Positions 33,837 to 42,214 of a DNA stretch of 42,578 nucleotides are shown one piece after another. Below the pieces are notes generated by a model that was given only the letters and a program-made list of their open reading frames with translations, was not told where the DNA came from and searched no databases. The DNA lies in assembly GCA_026398595.1 (NCBI GenBank), contig JAPLSO010000013.1:1-42578 (forward strand), given 5' to 3'. A program made the translations under genes and the position numbers. Origin of the DNA: Spirochaetota bacterium. Its GTDB lineage: Bacteria > Spirochaetota > Spirochaetia > Treponematales > Rectinemataceae. Every line of letters starts with the position of its first letter. The first letter of the stretch is position 1.

Positions 33837-33880
33837 GAAAAGCCCGGGCGTCACGCAAGACTCCCGGGCTTTTTTTATTT
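33837..33880. terminator. Hairpin/terminator between binding-protein and ATPase genes
   Basis: AGCCCGGG (33841-33848) and CCCGGGCT (33863-33870) form a perfect stem extended by A-U pairs. On the plus strand it is followed by U7AUUU, on the minus strand only by UUUUCUC. For the minus-strand operon it would act as a leaky terminator or 3' stabiliser, favouring binding-protein mRNA over ATPase and permease mRNA. Confidence 0.85.
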
Positions 33881-33893
33881 CCTGAGTTACAAT

Positions 33894-34871
33894 CTACAGA
33901 CCGAGATCCATCGCTATATCGTTGAATTTTTTAACGTAATCGGGCTTGTTCTTGGACGCCCACCCGAAATCGTAGGGAAGAACCTTTATTTCAGTCATCG
34001 CGGGAAGTCCCGCCGGGCTTGCCACATCGATGCGCACCGGCCTGCGAGCCATTTCCTTCACCAGAATTTCCTGTACTGGTTTGGAAAGGCACCAATCGAT
34101 GAAGATCTTCGCGTTCGCCAGGTTCGGGGCGCCTTTGAGAATGGCCATGCCGTCAGCCGGCGCCACCGTGCCATCCTTCGGATACACGATCGCCACCGGG
34201 CCACCGCCCTGTACAAAGCGGAACGCGTTGTCTTCGAGGGTAATGCCGATAGCCTGCTCACCGTCGTTCACGAACTTGGGAACCGCGCCCGAAGACGTGG
34301 CGATCACCATGTTCTTCATGATTCCACCGTAGACATCCCAGCCCTGCTTGTCACCATAGATCAACATCACGTTGGCGAGCTGCATGTAGGAAGAACCCGA
34401 CTTGTCGGCACGCGCGGAGGAGATGGATTTCTTGAAGCGCGTGCTCATCAAATCAGTCCACTTCTGCGGATACTGCTCGGGCTTCAGCATCTTGGTGTTC
34501 ACGATGAACACGTTCATGATGCCTGTGTAGGCGAGCCAGTTGGTTCCGACCTTGTAGACTGGCGCGATCTTGTCCCAATCCTTAGGCTGGTAGGCTTGCA
34601 AAATCTGGCTATCGCCTTCGAGCTGTTCGCCGCCGATCGACCAGATGACGTCGGCCTGGGGATTCCCCGCTTCGGCTTTCGCCCGCTTGATGACATCGCC
34701 GGAGGCGAGCTTCACGTAGTTGACCTTGATTCCCGTGTCTTTCTCGAACATCGGGACCAGGGCGTTGATGATCGATTCCTCGTGGGCCGTGTATACCACC
34801 ACCTGCCCTCCCGCGGCTGCGGCGGACATCACTGCGGCCACGCAGAACAATGCCAAAAATACTCGCTTCAT
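33894..34871 (-). CDS. Periplasmic substrate-binding protein, Fbp/Afu-type
   Basis: A 325-residue protein with a cleavable signal (MKRVFLALFCVAAVMSAAAA) and a two-lobed family 1 binding-protein fold: VVVYTAHEES, DVIWSIGGEQLE, TDLMSTRFKKSISSARADKSGSSYMQL, and a C-terminal PADGMAILKGAPNLANAKIFIDW. AGGAGG lies five bases before ATG 34871. The cluster type also serves ferric iron, 2-aminoethylphosphonate and sugar phosphates. I do not see the adjacent Tyr-Tyr pair of classical ferric-binding FbpA, so the ligand is open. First gene of the importer operon. Confidence 0.9.
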   Translation of the reverse strand: MKRVFLALFCVAAVMSAAAAGGQVVVYTAHEESIINALVPMFEKDTGIKVNYVKLASGDVIKRAKAEAGNPQADVIWSIGGEQLEGDSQILQAYQPKDWDKIAPVYKVGTNWLAYTGIMNVFIVNTKMLKPEQYPQKWTDLMSTRFKKSISSARADKSGSSYMQLANVMLIYGDKQGWDVYGGIMKNMVIATSSGAVPKFVNDGEQAIGITLEDNAFRFVQGGGPVAIVYPKDGTVAPADGMAILKGAPNLANAKIFIDWCLSKPVQEILVKEMARRPVRIDVASPAGLPAMTEIKVLPYDFGWASKNKPDYVKKFNDIAMDLGL

Positions 34872-34897
34872 GAAAACCTCCTGTGGATGACTTTTAT

Positions 34898-34922
34898 GCG
34901 GGGCGGCGGAACCGTCCCCCGC
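34898..34922. repeat. GC-rich hairpin in the binding-protein leader
   Basis: GCGGGG (34898-34903) faces CCCCGC (34917-34922), with inner CGG/CCG pairing, about 16 bases before the AGGAGG of the binding-protein gene and 13 bases after the HAD gene stop. No U tract follows on either strand. It could be a transcript end of the HAD gene or a leader structure. Confidence 0.4.
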
Positions 34923-34934
34923 CAGAGTACAGAT

Positions 34935-35543
34935 TCATTTTAGCATATTTTCGACGATATGGGATAGGTTGTGGATACTTTTATCGTAGCAGAAAGCTCC
35001 AAAGCCGAGTTTTTCGGATTTTTCGCAATAGCTGGGCACATCGTCGATGTAGAGGCAGTCCCCGGCGGAAAGGCCCGAGTACTCAAGTATCTTGCCCCAG
35101 ATCCTCGGGTCCGGCTTCATGAAGCCCACCTTATAGGAGAGGACATGGATCTCCGGCACCGAGGCGAGGATTTCATTGTCGAAGATCATGCAGGCGTGGA
35201 GCCAAGAAGTGTTGGAGAGTACGAAGGTACGAGCCCCTGCTTCGGCGGCCGTGACGAGACCCGTTTCGCCGTCAGGGTTCGGAAGAATGATTTTCTTGTA
35301 GTCAGCTACAAACTCCTCGTAGCCATAGTCGGAGGAGAGGCTGGCGAGACGCGAAACAGCTCGGTAATAGCCCCTGGAATCGAGAAAGCCCGTCTCGTGC
35401 TCGACCTCGAGGCCGCCGCCCCAGAGTAGGGAATCGATCTCCTCGGGTGAGAGCGTCGAGTGTCGGGCCGCCGCCCTGGCGAAGGCCATCCTGTCCAGGC
35501 CGCATAGGACGTTGCCGAAATCGAAGATCACCGCTTTGTACAT
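34935..35543 (-). CDS. HAD-superfamily phosphatase (YihX-like)
   Basis: A 202-residue cytosolic hydrolase. Motif I is FDFGNVL with nucleophile D8 (the second Asp of the usual DxD is replaced by Gly, as in other DxGNV members). Motif II is VLSNTS, motif III the lysine in GFMKPDPRIW, motif IV YIDDV. An alpha-helical cap lies between motifs I and II. Related E. coli YihX dephosphorylates glucose-1-phosphate; substrate here unknown. AAGGGG precedes ATG 35543. Confidence 0.92.
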   Translation of the reverse strand: MYKAVIFDFGNVLCGLDRMAFARAAARHSTLSPEEIDSLLWGGGLEVEHETGFLDSRGYYRAVSRLASLSSDYGYEEFVADYKKIILPNPDGETGLVTAAEAGARTFVLSNTSWLHACMIFDNEILASVPEIHVLSYKVGFMKPDPRIWGKILEYSGLSAGDCLYIDDVPSYCEKSEKLGFGAFCYDKSIHNLSHIVENMLK

Positions 35544-35587
35544 CCAGTCCCCTTTCGCGCTTGCGCCTGAGCATCGTACTATAAGCC

Positions 35588-35851
35588 ATGTCGGAAGAAC
35601 AACCGAACAACCCGCTCCATGGCCTGACCCTCGAGGTCATACTCGAAGCTCTCGTGGAGCGCTACGGATGGGAAAGCCTGGCCAGGCGCATACCCGTCCG
35701 CTGCTTTACCTATGAACCCAGCGTCAAATCGAGCCTCGCCTTCCTGCGCCGAACACCTTGGGCGAGGGAGAAGGTAGAACAGCTCTACATCCGTTCGAGG
35801 ATCAGGACCCGCCGAGGATCTCCCCCTCCCCCGAATACAAAAACCCCGTGA
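35588..35851 (+). CDS. VF530 (DUF2132) family protein
   Basis: An 87-residue protein. Residues 6-68 match the VF530 family closely: [54 protein letters not shown]. The family has a small helical fold with suggested DNA-binding character; no function is established. The tail is a basic, proline-rich extension ([15 protein letters not shown]) encoded in a 50-base convergent overlap with the M20 gene. There is no Shine-Dalgarno sequence before ATG 35588. TACTAT at 35577-35582 could be a -10 element placing the transcript start at the ATG. Confidence 0.88.
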   Translation: MSEEQPNNPLHGLTLEVILEALVERYGWESLARRIPVRCFTYEPSVKSSLAFLRRTPWAREKVEQLYIRSRIRTRRGSPPPPNTKTP

Positions 35852-37127
35852 ACAGGGAATTCAGCGAGGCCAGGTAGGCATCGACCCCGAATTCAGGCTT
35901 GAATTCCCCGATGATCCTTTTTGCCATCCTCCCGGATTCCTCCGAAAGAAGAAGGACCGTCCTCAGCAAGATCTCAGCCGGGGCGAGGTAGGCCCTTTCG
36001 GGCTCGGCGGGCAGGAAATCAGAGGAATGTATCATGCCATGGAAGCCTGAAAAGCCAAGCTGGCAGGTGGGAACGAGGCAGGCGACATCGCCGATATCGT
36101 CCGAAGCCGAGGATACGTCATGGAAGTCGATGGCCGATTCGGAAACGACCGCGCGGGCGGCAAGTCCAAGCGGTTCACCCAGTGCGGGCGAAGGATGGAA
36201 GGCCTCGTAGCCCGGCGTGTTCGAGATGCAAAGGGAGGCGCCGAGAGCGAGGGCCCCTGCCCTCAGGGACCTGTCCACCTTGGCAGCGGCGTCCAAGACA
36301 GCCTCATGGGAGGCTCCTCTGACATAGGTCTCGATGACGGCCCTAGCCGGTACCGAGTTCACGACGGTCCCGCCCTCGGTAAGGATGGGGTGGACGCGGA
36401 TGTGGTCAGTGTCCCTGAAGGTGTCACGCTGGGCGTGGATGGCCTGGAGAGCGAGCGAAGCCGCCGAAAGAGCGTTGATCCCCTTTTCGGGACTTGCCCC
36501 CGCGTGGGCCGCCCTGCCCGTGAATTCGGCCCGCTTGGCCATGAAGCCGTTGAGCGTGCCATTCACCGTAGCTGCCCGTCCGGGTGAATCGGCCATCGAA
36601 TGGTATTTGAGCACCAGGCTGTTCCCGCCGAAGAAGCCGAGACGAATCATCTCCTGCTTGCCCGACAGATAGACAATCTCCCCGCTTTCCCGGAGCAGTA
36701 AGCGGCGCTCGAGATCGACGTACTCTTCGGCGGGAGAAGCGGCGAAGACAAGGCGGAGGCCGGTTTTCTCCAGGGTCCCTGCCTCGGCGAGGGCCTTGAA
36801 AACGGATACCATCACGGCCATCTGGGCATGGTGACCGCAGGAATGGGCGACGCCGCCTTGGACCCCCTGGGTAGGCAGGGCGTCCATGTCGGCAAGGAGA
36901 ACGACGGCAGGCGCCCCGGCTTGCCCCAGTTCAGCCCAGATCCCCGTGCGCGCGATGCCGCTTTGTACGCGGGCGCCTGTTCCTTCGAGCTCATGTTCCA
37001 GGATCTTGGAAGTCTCGAATTCGAAAAAGCCCAATTCGGGCCCCTTCCGAAGCCTTTCGGCCAGGTCGTAGAGCGCCCCGGCCCCGGCCTCCAGGCTGAG
37101 GAGAGCCTCGTCTTTATTCCGTTTCAT
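35802..37127 (-). CDS. M20-family amidohydrolase (AbgB-like)
   Basis: 441 residues from ATG 37127; in-frame upstream starts (TTG 37163) are possible, and none has a clear ribosome-binding site. Metal-site motifs are [30 protein letters not shown], and [11 protein letters not shown] near the C-terminus. A lid/dimerisation domain occupies the middle ([15 protein letters not shown]). Closest in type to p-aminobenzoyl-glutamate hydrolase subunit B and related aminoacylase-like peptidases, which split amide bonds of acyl amino acids. Cytosolic. Divergent from the BMP transporter operon, convergent with the VF530 gene. Confidence 0.9.
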   Translation of the reverse strand: MKRNKDEALLSLEAGAGALYDLAERLRKGPELGFFEFETSKILEHELEGTGARVQSGIARTGIWAELGQAGAPAVVLLADMDALPTQGVQGGVAHSCGHHAQMAVMVSVFKALAEAGTLEKTGLRLVFAASPAEEYVDLERRLLLRESGEIVYLSGKQEMIRLGFFGGNSLVLKYHSMADSPGRAATVNGTLNGFMAKRAEFTGRAAHAGASPEKGINALSAASLALQAIHAQRDTFRDTDHIRVHPILTEGGTVVNSVPARAVIETYVRGASHEAVLDAAAKVDRSLRAGALALGASLCISNTPGYEAFHPSPALGEPLGLAARAVVSESAIDFHDVSSASDDIGDVACLVPTCQLGFSGFHGMIHSSDFLPAEPERAYLAPAEILLRTVLLLSEESGRMAKRIIGEFKPEFGVDAYLASLNSLFTGFLYSGEGEILGGS

Positions 37128-37202
37128 GAGCCGATCATACACCGGCCGGATCTTTCGAGCCAATCATATAATAAGTTTTCCGCCCGGAAAGGCTCTTTCT
37201 GA

Positions 37203-37245
37203 CTTTACTGAATGCAGCGGAAATGATATTCACTAAGCAGTAAAG
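37203..37245. promoter_or_regulatory. Inverted repeat in the BMP operon leader
   Basis: CTTTACTG (37203-37210) and CAGTAAAG (37238-37245) are perfect arms 27 bases apart, ending 42 bases before the binding-protein ATG. It may be an operator or leader stem. It lies between the divergent M20 and BMP genes. Confidence 0.4.
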
Positions 37246-37286
37246 ATCGGCTCGCCATGAGGCGATGTCCAAAAGGAGTCCCAGAT

Positions 37287-38369
37287 ATGAAGAAATCCAT
37301 CCTGTTTTTGAGCCTCATCCTTGCCCTCGCCATGGTCCTGCCCGTGGCGGCGGCTGGTCCAGCCAAGGCCAGCGTCTTCCTTCTGATCTCGGGTTCCCTC
37401 GGGGACAAGGGCTTCAACGACTCAGCCCGTGCCAGCCTCCAGCTGATCAACCAGAAGTTCGGCGACCGCGTGACCGTGAAGTACACCGAACTCGGCTCGG
37501 ACGCCGCCAAGTACGCGCCAGCCCTCGAGGACGCCGGCGCCGAAGGGTACTCCGTAGTCCTCTGTTCCAACAACTTCAACAGCGCCGTCCAGGAAGTCGC
37601 CGCCCGCTATCCCAAGACCCTCTACGTCATGTATGACGGCTGGATCACCGCCGATATCGGCAACGTCTATTCCATCCAGTACAAGAATAATGAAGCCGGC
37701 TACCTCGCCGGCGTCCTCGCCGGTTTCTTCACCAAGGCTCAGGGCGATGCCCGCCTCAATAAGGAGAACATCATCGGCTTCGTCGGCGGGCGCGACATCA
37801 CGGGCATCAATGACTTCTTCGTCGGCTACATCGCCGGCGCCCAGAAGGTCAACCCCGCGGTCAAGATCATTTACAACTACGTCAACTCCTTCACCGACAC
37901 CGCCAAGGCCAAGGACCAAGCCCTGATCCAGTATAAGACCTATAAGGCCGATGTCATCTACCACGCGGCTGGCCGCGCCGGACTCGGCGTCTTCGACGCA
38001 GCCGTGGAGACGGGCAGCTACGCCATCGGCGTCGACACCAACCAGGCGGCCCTCTTTGGCTCCGAGCCCGCCAAGGCCAACCTCATCCTCACCTCGACGG
38101 AAAAGCGCGTCGACCTTACCCTCTTCCAGGCGGTAAGCCGCTTCATGGAAGGCGAGAAGCTCGGAGGCCAGAAGGTCTACATAGGCGCGGCCGAAGGCGC
38201 CATAGTCTACGCGCCCTTCAATAAAGCCGTACCCGCCGCCATGCAGAAGGACCTTGAGAAGGTCCAGGACGACATCAAGGCCGGAACGGTGAAGATCCCC
38301 TCGGCCTTTACCATGACGGCCGACGAGATCAATAAGATGCGCGACGCCGTGAACGCGGCCAAGAACTAA
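37287..38369 (+). CDS. BMP-family (PnrA/BmpA-like) nucleoside-binding protein
   Basis: 360 residues from ATG 37287, chosen for AAAAGGAG eleven bases upstream. The signal peptide MKKSILFLSLILALAMVLPVAAA has no lipobox cysteine, so this is a soluble periplasmic protein rather than a lipoprotein. Family features are SGSLGDKGFNDSA, GFVGGRDITGINDFFVGYIAGAQ, YHAAGRAGLGVFDAA and IGVDTNQA. Relatives such as Treponema pallidum PnrA bind purine nucleosides. Codon use is strongly biased, suggesting high expression. First gene of an import operon with a double ATPase and two permeases. Confidence 0.93.
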   Translation: MKKSILFLSLILALAMVLPVAAAGPAKASVFLLISGSLGDKGFNDSARASLQLINQKFGDRVTVKYTELGSDAAKYAPALEDAGAEGYSVVLCSNNFNSAVQEVAARYPKTLYVMYDGWITADIGNVYSIQYKNNEAGYLAGVLAGFFTKAQGDARLNKENIIGFVGGRDITGINDFFVGYIAGAQKVNPAVKIIYNYVNSFTDTAKAKDQALIQYKTYKADVIYHAAGRAGLGVFDAAVETGSYAIGVDTNQAALFGSEPAKANLILTSTEKRVDLTLFQAVSRFMEGEKLGGQKVYIGAAEGAIVYAPFNKAVPAAMQKDLEKVQDDIKAGTVKIPSAFTMTADEINKMRDAVNAAKN

Positions 38370-38399
38370 AGCTTCTTGGTTTTCGGAGCTCTAAAACGA

Positions 38400-38430
38400 G
38401 TGCCCGGTCCCCCTGGGGGCCGGGCACTTT
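38400..38430 (+). terminator. Strong hairpin between BMP gene and ATPase gene
   Basis: GTGCCCGG (38400-38407) pairs with CCGGGCAC (38420-38427), continued by C5/G5 around one central T, for 13 G-C-rich pairs with one bulge. Only UUUC follows, so it is probably a partial terminator or 3' stabiliser of the binding-protein mRNA. Confidence 0.8.
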
Positions 38431-38497
38431 CAGTATCGCGTCGCAAGGGGAAGCGGCCTATACTAGAATTCTGGACCCGGAAGACAGAGGAGGATGA

Positions 38498-40057
38498 GTG
38501 AACTGCATACTTCGAACGGAAGACCTCAGCAAGGTCTATCCGAACGGAACAATGGCCAACAAGGCTATCGACTTCGAGGTCCAAAACGGCGAGATCCTGG
38601 GCCTCGTCGGCGAGAACGGGGCTGGCAAGTCTACCTTGATGAAGGTTCTCTACGGGGAAGAGGCCCCTTCCGCGGGTCGAATCCTGCTGGAGGACAGGCC
38701 CGTTTCCTTCTTCTCTTCCCAGGACGCCATAGCCGCGGGCATCGGGATGGTGCACCAGCACTTCATGCTCGTGCCCAGCCTGAGTCTCGCCGAGAACCTC
38801 GTTCTGGGCCAGGAGCCCAGAAAGGGAAAGACGGATTTCTTCGACCTCGAGAAGGCGGTCGCGATCACCGAAGAGCTAGCCGCCAAGTACAACCTCAAGG
38901 TCTTCGCGCGGGCCCGCATCGTCGATGTCTCGGTCTCGATGCGCCAAAAGCTGGAGATCCTCAAGGCCCTCTACCGTGGAGCCAGGATCCTCATCCTCGA
39001 TGAACCCACGTCTGTCCTGACACCCCAAGAGACGGACGAGCTTTTCGTCGAACTCCAGCAGCTGAGGTCCCATGGACATACGATCATCTTCATCAGCCAC
39101 AAGCTCAAGGAGATATTCAAGCTCTGCGAACGGGTCTCGGTCATGCGCGATGGAAGGATGATCGGAACCCATAAAGTCGCCGAGGTGGACGAGCAGACCA
39201 TATCGAACGAGATGGTGGGCCGCGAGGTCCTCCTGACCGTCTCCAAGACGAAAGCCAGGCCCGGAGAGAAGGCCCTCGAGGCCAGGGACCTCTCCTACAT
39301 CGACGATTTCGGCATCGCGGCCCTCGATCACGTGTCCCTCGCCCTGCGCAAGAAGGAAATCCTGGGCGTCGTGGGCGTGGACGGAAATGGCCAGTCCGAA
39401 CTCGTCCAGATACTCACCGGTTCGGTAAAAACTCTCTCGGGTTCGGTGAAGATAGGGAATTCTGATCTGACGAACGCCCGGCAGGGTAAGGTAAGGCGTG
39501 CTGGCCTCGCCCATATAGCCGAGGACAGAATGACCGTGGGGACTGCCCTCCCCGCGAGCATTGAGGACAACCTCCTGGCTGACCGCTACTTCAAGGCCGA
39601 CTACACGGATTCATGGGGCTTTCTCAAGCAAGGAGCCATCTCCTCGGCCGCCTCGGAGATCGTAAAGACCTTCGACATACGCTGCGCCTCTCCCAAGCAG
39701 CCCGTGGCGAGCCTCTCGGGGGGCAACATGCAGAAGGTCGTCATCGGCCGGGAGTTCACGGCCGAGGCCGAGATTCTCATCATCGCCCAGCCGACGCGGG
39801 GCGTCGATGTGGGCGCCATAGAGTTCATCCATAAAAGAATCATCGCGATGCGGGACGCGGGAAAGGCCATCCTCCTCGTTTCGTCCGACCTTCAGGAGGT
39901 CATGTCCCTTTCGGACTGCCTGGCGGTGATGAACTCCGGCAGGATTGTCGCGTATTTCGAGGATGCCGCCTCGGTAACGGACAAGGAACTGGGCCTTTTC
40001 ATGCTGGGGCTCAAGCGGCAGAACGCCGAAGAAATCGGGGGTGTCCTGCATGAGTGA
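38498..40057 (+). CDS. BMP-type ABC importer ATPase with two nucleotide-binding domains
   Basis: A 519-residue protein with duplicated ABC domains. The first has Walker A GENGAGKST, Walker B ILILDEPTS and H-loop ISHKLKE; its signature position reads VSVSMRQKLEI, degenerate as usual in this family. The second has GVDGNGQSE, the signature LSGGNMQKVVIGREF, and IIAQPTRGVDVG in place of Walker B. Typical of NupO/YufO-type nucleoside importers. The start is GTG 38498 with GAGGAGG four bases upstream; ATG at 38494 is out of frame. Overlaps the next permease by eight bases. Confidence 0.95.
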   Translation: MNCILRTEDLSKVYPNGTMANKAIDFEVQNGEILGLVGENGAGKSTLMKVLYGEEAPSAGRILLEDRPVSFFSSQDAIAAGIGMVHQHFMLVPSLSLAENLVLGQEPRKGKTDFFDLEKAVAITEELAAKYNLKVFARARIVDVSVSMRQKLEILKALYRGARILILDEPTSVLTPQETDELFVELQQLRSHGHTIIFISHKLKEIFKLCERVSVMRDGRMIGTHKVAEVDEQTISNEMVGREVLLTVSKTKARPGEKALEARDLSYIDDFGIAALDHVSLALRKKEILGVVGVDGNGQSELVQILTGSVKTLSGSVKIGNSDLTNARQGKVRRAGLAHIAEDRMTVGTALPASIEDNLLADRYFKADYTDSWGFLKQGAISSAASEIVKTFDIRCASPKQPVASLSGGNMQKVVIGREFTAEAEILIIAQPTRGVDVGAIEFIHKRIIAMRDAGKAILLVSSDLQEVMSLSDCLAVMNSGRIVAYFEDAASVTDKELGLFMLGLKRQNAEEIGGVLHE

Positions 40058-41195
40058 CCGATTAAGGCAAGGGAAGGGCCCGCTTGGAACGCTTAGGCTT
40101 TTCTTCACCGACAGGGATAAGCTTGAGCCGGCCGTCATCACCCTTCTGGCTGCCCTCTTCTCCATCCTCATAGGCGTCGGTCTCATATTCATCGTCAGCA
40201 AGGACCCTCTGACCTCGACGAGGAACTTCCTCCTCGGGCCTTTTCTCCGGATCTACAACCTCTGGTATCTGATGATAGCGATGGTACCTATTACCTTCAC
40301 GGGGCTAGCCCTCTGCATCATCTACCAACTCAAGTATACCAGCCTCATCGTGGACTCGAGCTTTTACTCAGGCGCCATCGTCGCGACGGCGATCGGCGTC
40401 AAACTAGCCCTCCCCGCTGGTATCCATCCGGTCGTGGCCATGCTGGCCGCAGGCCTGGCGGGAGGCCTCATCGGCCTTCTGCCAGCCATCCTCAAGATAA
40501 AGTGGAGGGCGAACGAGCTCGTCTCCTCACTGATGTTCAACTATGTCTTTTATTTCCTGGGAAGCTTCATCATCCTCTACTTCCTCAGGGACAGGAACCA
40601 GACCATCCTCGCCTCCCTGCCCTTCCGGCCGACCTTTTCCCTGCCCAAACTGGTGCCGAACACCCAACTCCACGCGGGTTTCATCGTAGCGGCCGTCTTC
40701 GTCGTTCTCGTGTCGATATTTCTCTTCAGGACACGCTGGGGCTACGAGATCCGGATCACGGGGGCCAACCCCAAGTTCGCGGCCTACGCGGGCATTCCCG
40801 TCGCCACCGTCGCCCTCTATGCTCACTTCATTTCAGGATTCATCGGCGGAATCGGGGGCGCCGTGGAGATGTCGGGCCTCTACAGGGCCTTTATCTGGCA
40901 GATGAACCCTTCCTATGCCTGGGATGGCGTCATCGTCGCCATGCTCGCTCGCAAGAACCCGAAGTTCGTACTGATCTCGGCCTTCTTCCTGGCCTACCTC
41001 AGGGTGGGCGCTGACTTCATGTCCCGACGCGGCGACGTCGCCTTCGAGTTCATCACGCTCCTCCAAGGCATCATCATCCTGATCCTCTCCTCGGACAAGA
41101 TCGTCAACTATTTCAAGGCGCGGCGCCTGCGCCGGAATGCCCTGGCCGCCGAAGTCAAGCTAGCCGCGGCGGACGACGAAGGAGGCAGAGCATGA
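40050..41195 (+). CDS. Nucleoside-type ABC permease (NupP/YufP-like)
   Basis: 381 residues from ATG 40050, overlapping the ATPase stop, with GGGGGTG upstream; a GTG at 40041 is possible. About ten membrane spans of the BPD_transp_2 family. The conserved cytoplasmic loop RWGYEIRITGANPKFAAYAGI contacts the ATPase, and ANELVSSLMFNYV is typical of the YufP group. Works as heterodimer with the following permease. Confidence 0.94.
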   Translation: MSDRLRQGKGPLGTLRLFFTDRDKLEPAVITLLAALFSILIGVGLIFIVSKDPLTSTRNFLLGPFLRIYNLWYLMIAMVPITFTGLALCIIYQLKYTSLIVDSSFYSGAIVATAIGVKLALPAGIHPVVAMLAAGLAGGLIGLLPAILKIKWRANELVSSLMFNYVFYFLGSFIILYFLRDRNQTILASLPFRPTFSLPKLVPNTQLHAGFIVAAVFVVLVSIFLFRTRWGYEIRITGANPKFAAYAGIPVATVALYAHFISGFIGGIGGAVEMSGLYRAFIWQMNPSYAWDGVIVAMLARKNPKFVLISAFFLAYLRVGADFMSRRGDVAFEFITLLQGIIILILSSDKIVNYFKARRLRRNALAAEVKLAAADDEGGRA

Positions 41196-42214
41196 TGCGC
41201 TTCCTTCTCGGCGTCTTCTCCTCATCGAATTATTGGTTCATCGTTATCCGCTCTACCGCCCCCATCCTTCTCGTCACCCTGGGAGCCGTCATAACCGAAG
41301 AGGCTGGCATCAAGAACATGGCACTCGAAGGCTCGATGCTCTGGGCAGCCCTTATGGGCGTCATCGTGAGCGCCTGGACGGGAAGCGCCTGGCTCGGCCT
41401 GGGAGCCGGGATCCTGGCCGGGGTGGTTATAGCCCTTATCTTGGGTCTCTTCGCGCTTATGCTGGATGCCAACGCCGTCCTCTGCGGCGTGGCCCTCAAC
41501 CTCTTCTCGACGGGCGGGACGGTTTTCGTCCTCTTTGCCCTGACGGGTGACAAAGGCATTTCCTCCTCCCTGACGAGCAAGACTCTGCCCTTCATCAAGA
41601 TACCATTCATCGACGGGATACCCTGGATCGGAAAGATCTTCTCGGGTCAGAACGTTGTCGTATGGTTCTCGGCCATCGCCGTCGTCGTCATCCATCTCAT
41701 TCTCACCAAGGCGACGATAGGACGGCGCATCAAGGCCACGGGGGAAAACGTGGAAGCTGCCAAGGCCGCGGGCATCGATCCCATCCGAATCAAGTTCTTC
41801 ACCCTCGCCATCTCGGGCGTCCTCGCCGGTATCGCGGGCTGTTTCCTCAGCATGGGATACACATCCAACTTCACCTCGGGAATCGCCGCGGGCCGCGGCT
41901 ATGTCGCCAACGCAGCCCAAGTGGTGGCGGGAGGTACGGCCGTCGGGTCGATTTTTGCTTCCCTCATCTTCGGCCTCACCGACGCCCTCGCCACCTACCT
42001 GCAGAACATCGGCCTGCCCCCCGAACTTATCCAAGCCCTGCCCTACCTGGTCACGATCCTGGGCTTCATCGTCGTCACCCTGATCCGCGACCGAAAGGAA
42101 GCCTTCCGCAAACGCAGGCTCTTCGAAGGGAAGCTCTCCAGGGGACGGCTCGAGCCGCTCGCGGGCGGATCGCCGGCAGGCAGCCCGCCCGTAGGCGGGG
42201 GCAACCTGCCGTGA
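41192..42214 (+). CDS. Nucleoside-type ABC permease (NupQ/YufQ-like)
   Basis: A 340-residue polytopic protein with eight to nine spans of the BPD_transp_2 family: ITEEAGIKNMALEGSMLWAA near the start, then GRRIKATGENVEAAKAAGID as coupling loop. The start ATG overlaps the preceding stop (ATGA) with GGAGG upstream. The C-terminal tail (ARG/PRO/GLY-rich after about residue 310) is longer than needed. Its stop overlaps the amidohydrolase start. Confidence 0.94.
   Translation: MMRFLLGVFSSSNYWFIVIRSTAPILLVTLGAVITEEAGIKNMALEGSMLWAALMGVIVSAWTGSAWLGLGAGILAGVVIALILGLFALMLDANAVLCGVALNLFSTGGTVFVLFALTGDKGISSSLTSKTLPFIKIPFIDGIPWIGKIFSGQNVVVWFSAIAVVVIHLILTKATIGRRIKATGENVEAAKAAGIDPIRIKFFTLAISGVLAGIAGCFLSMGYTSNFTSGIAAGRGYVANAAQVVAGGTAVGSIFASLIFGLTDALATYLQNIGLPPELIQALPYLVTILGFIVVTLIRDRKEAFRKRRLFEGKLSRGRLEPLAGGSPAGSPPVGGGNLP

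Noticed and set aside
37160-37286. Purine riboswitch before the BMP operon
   Set aside because: The leader has an AT-rich patch resembling the beginning of the motif, but the conserved core words of the purine aptamer (such as GTTTCTACC) are absent.
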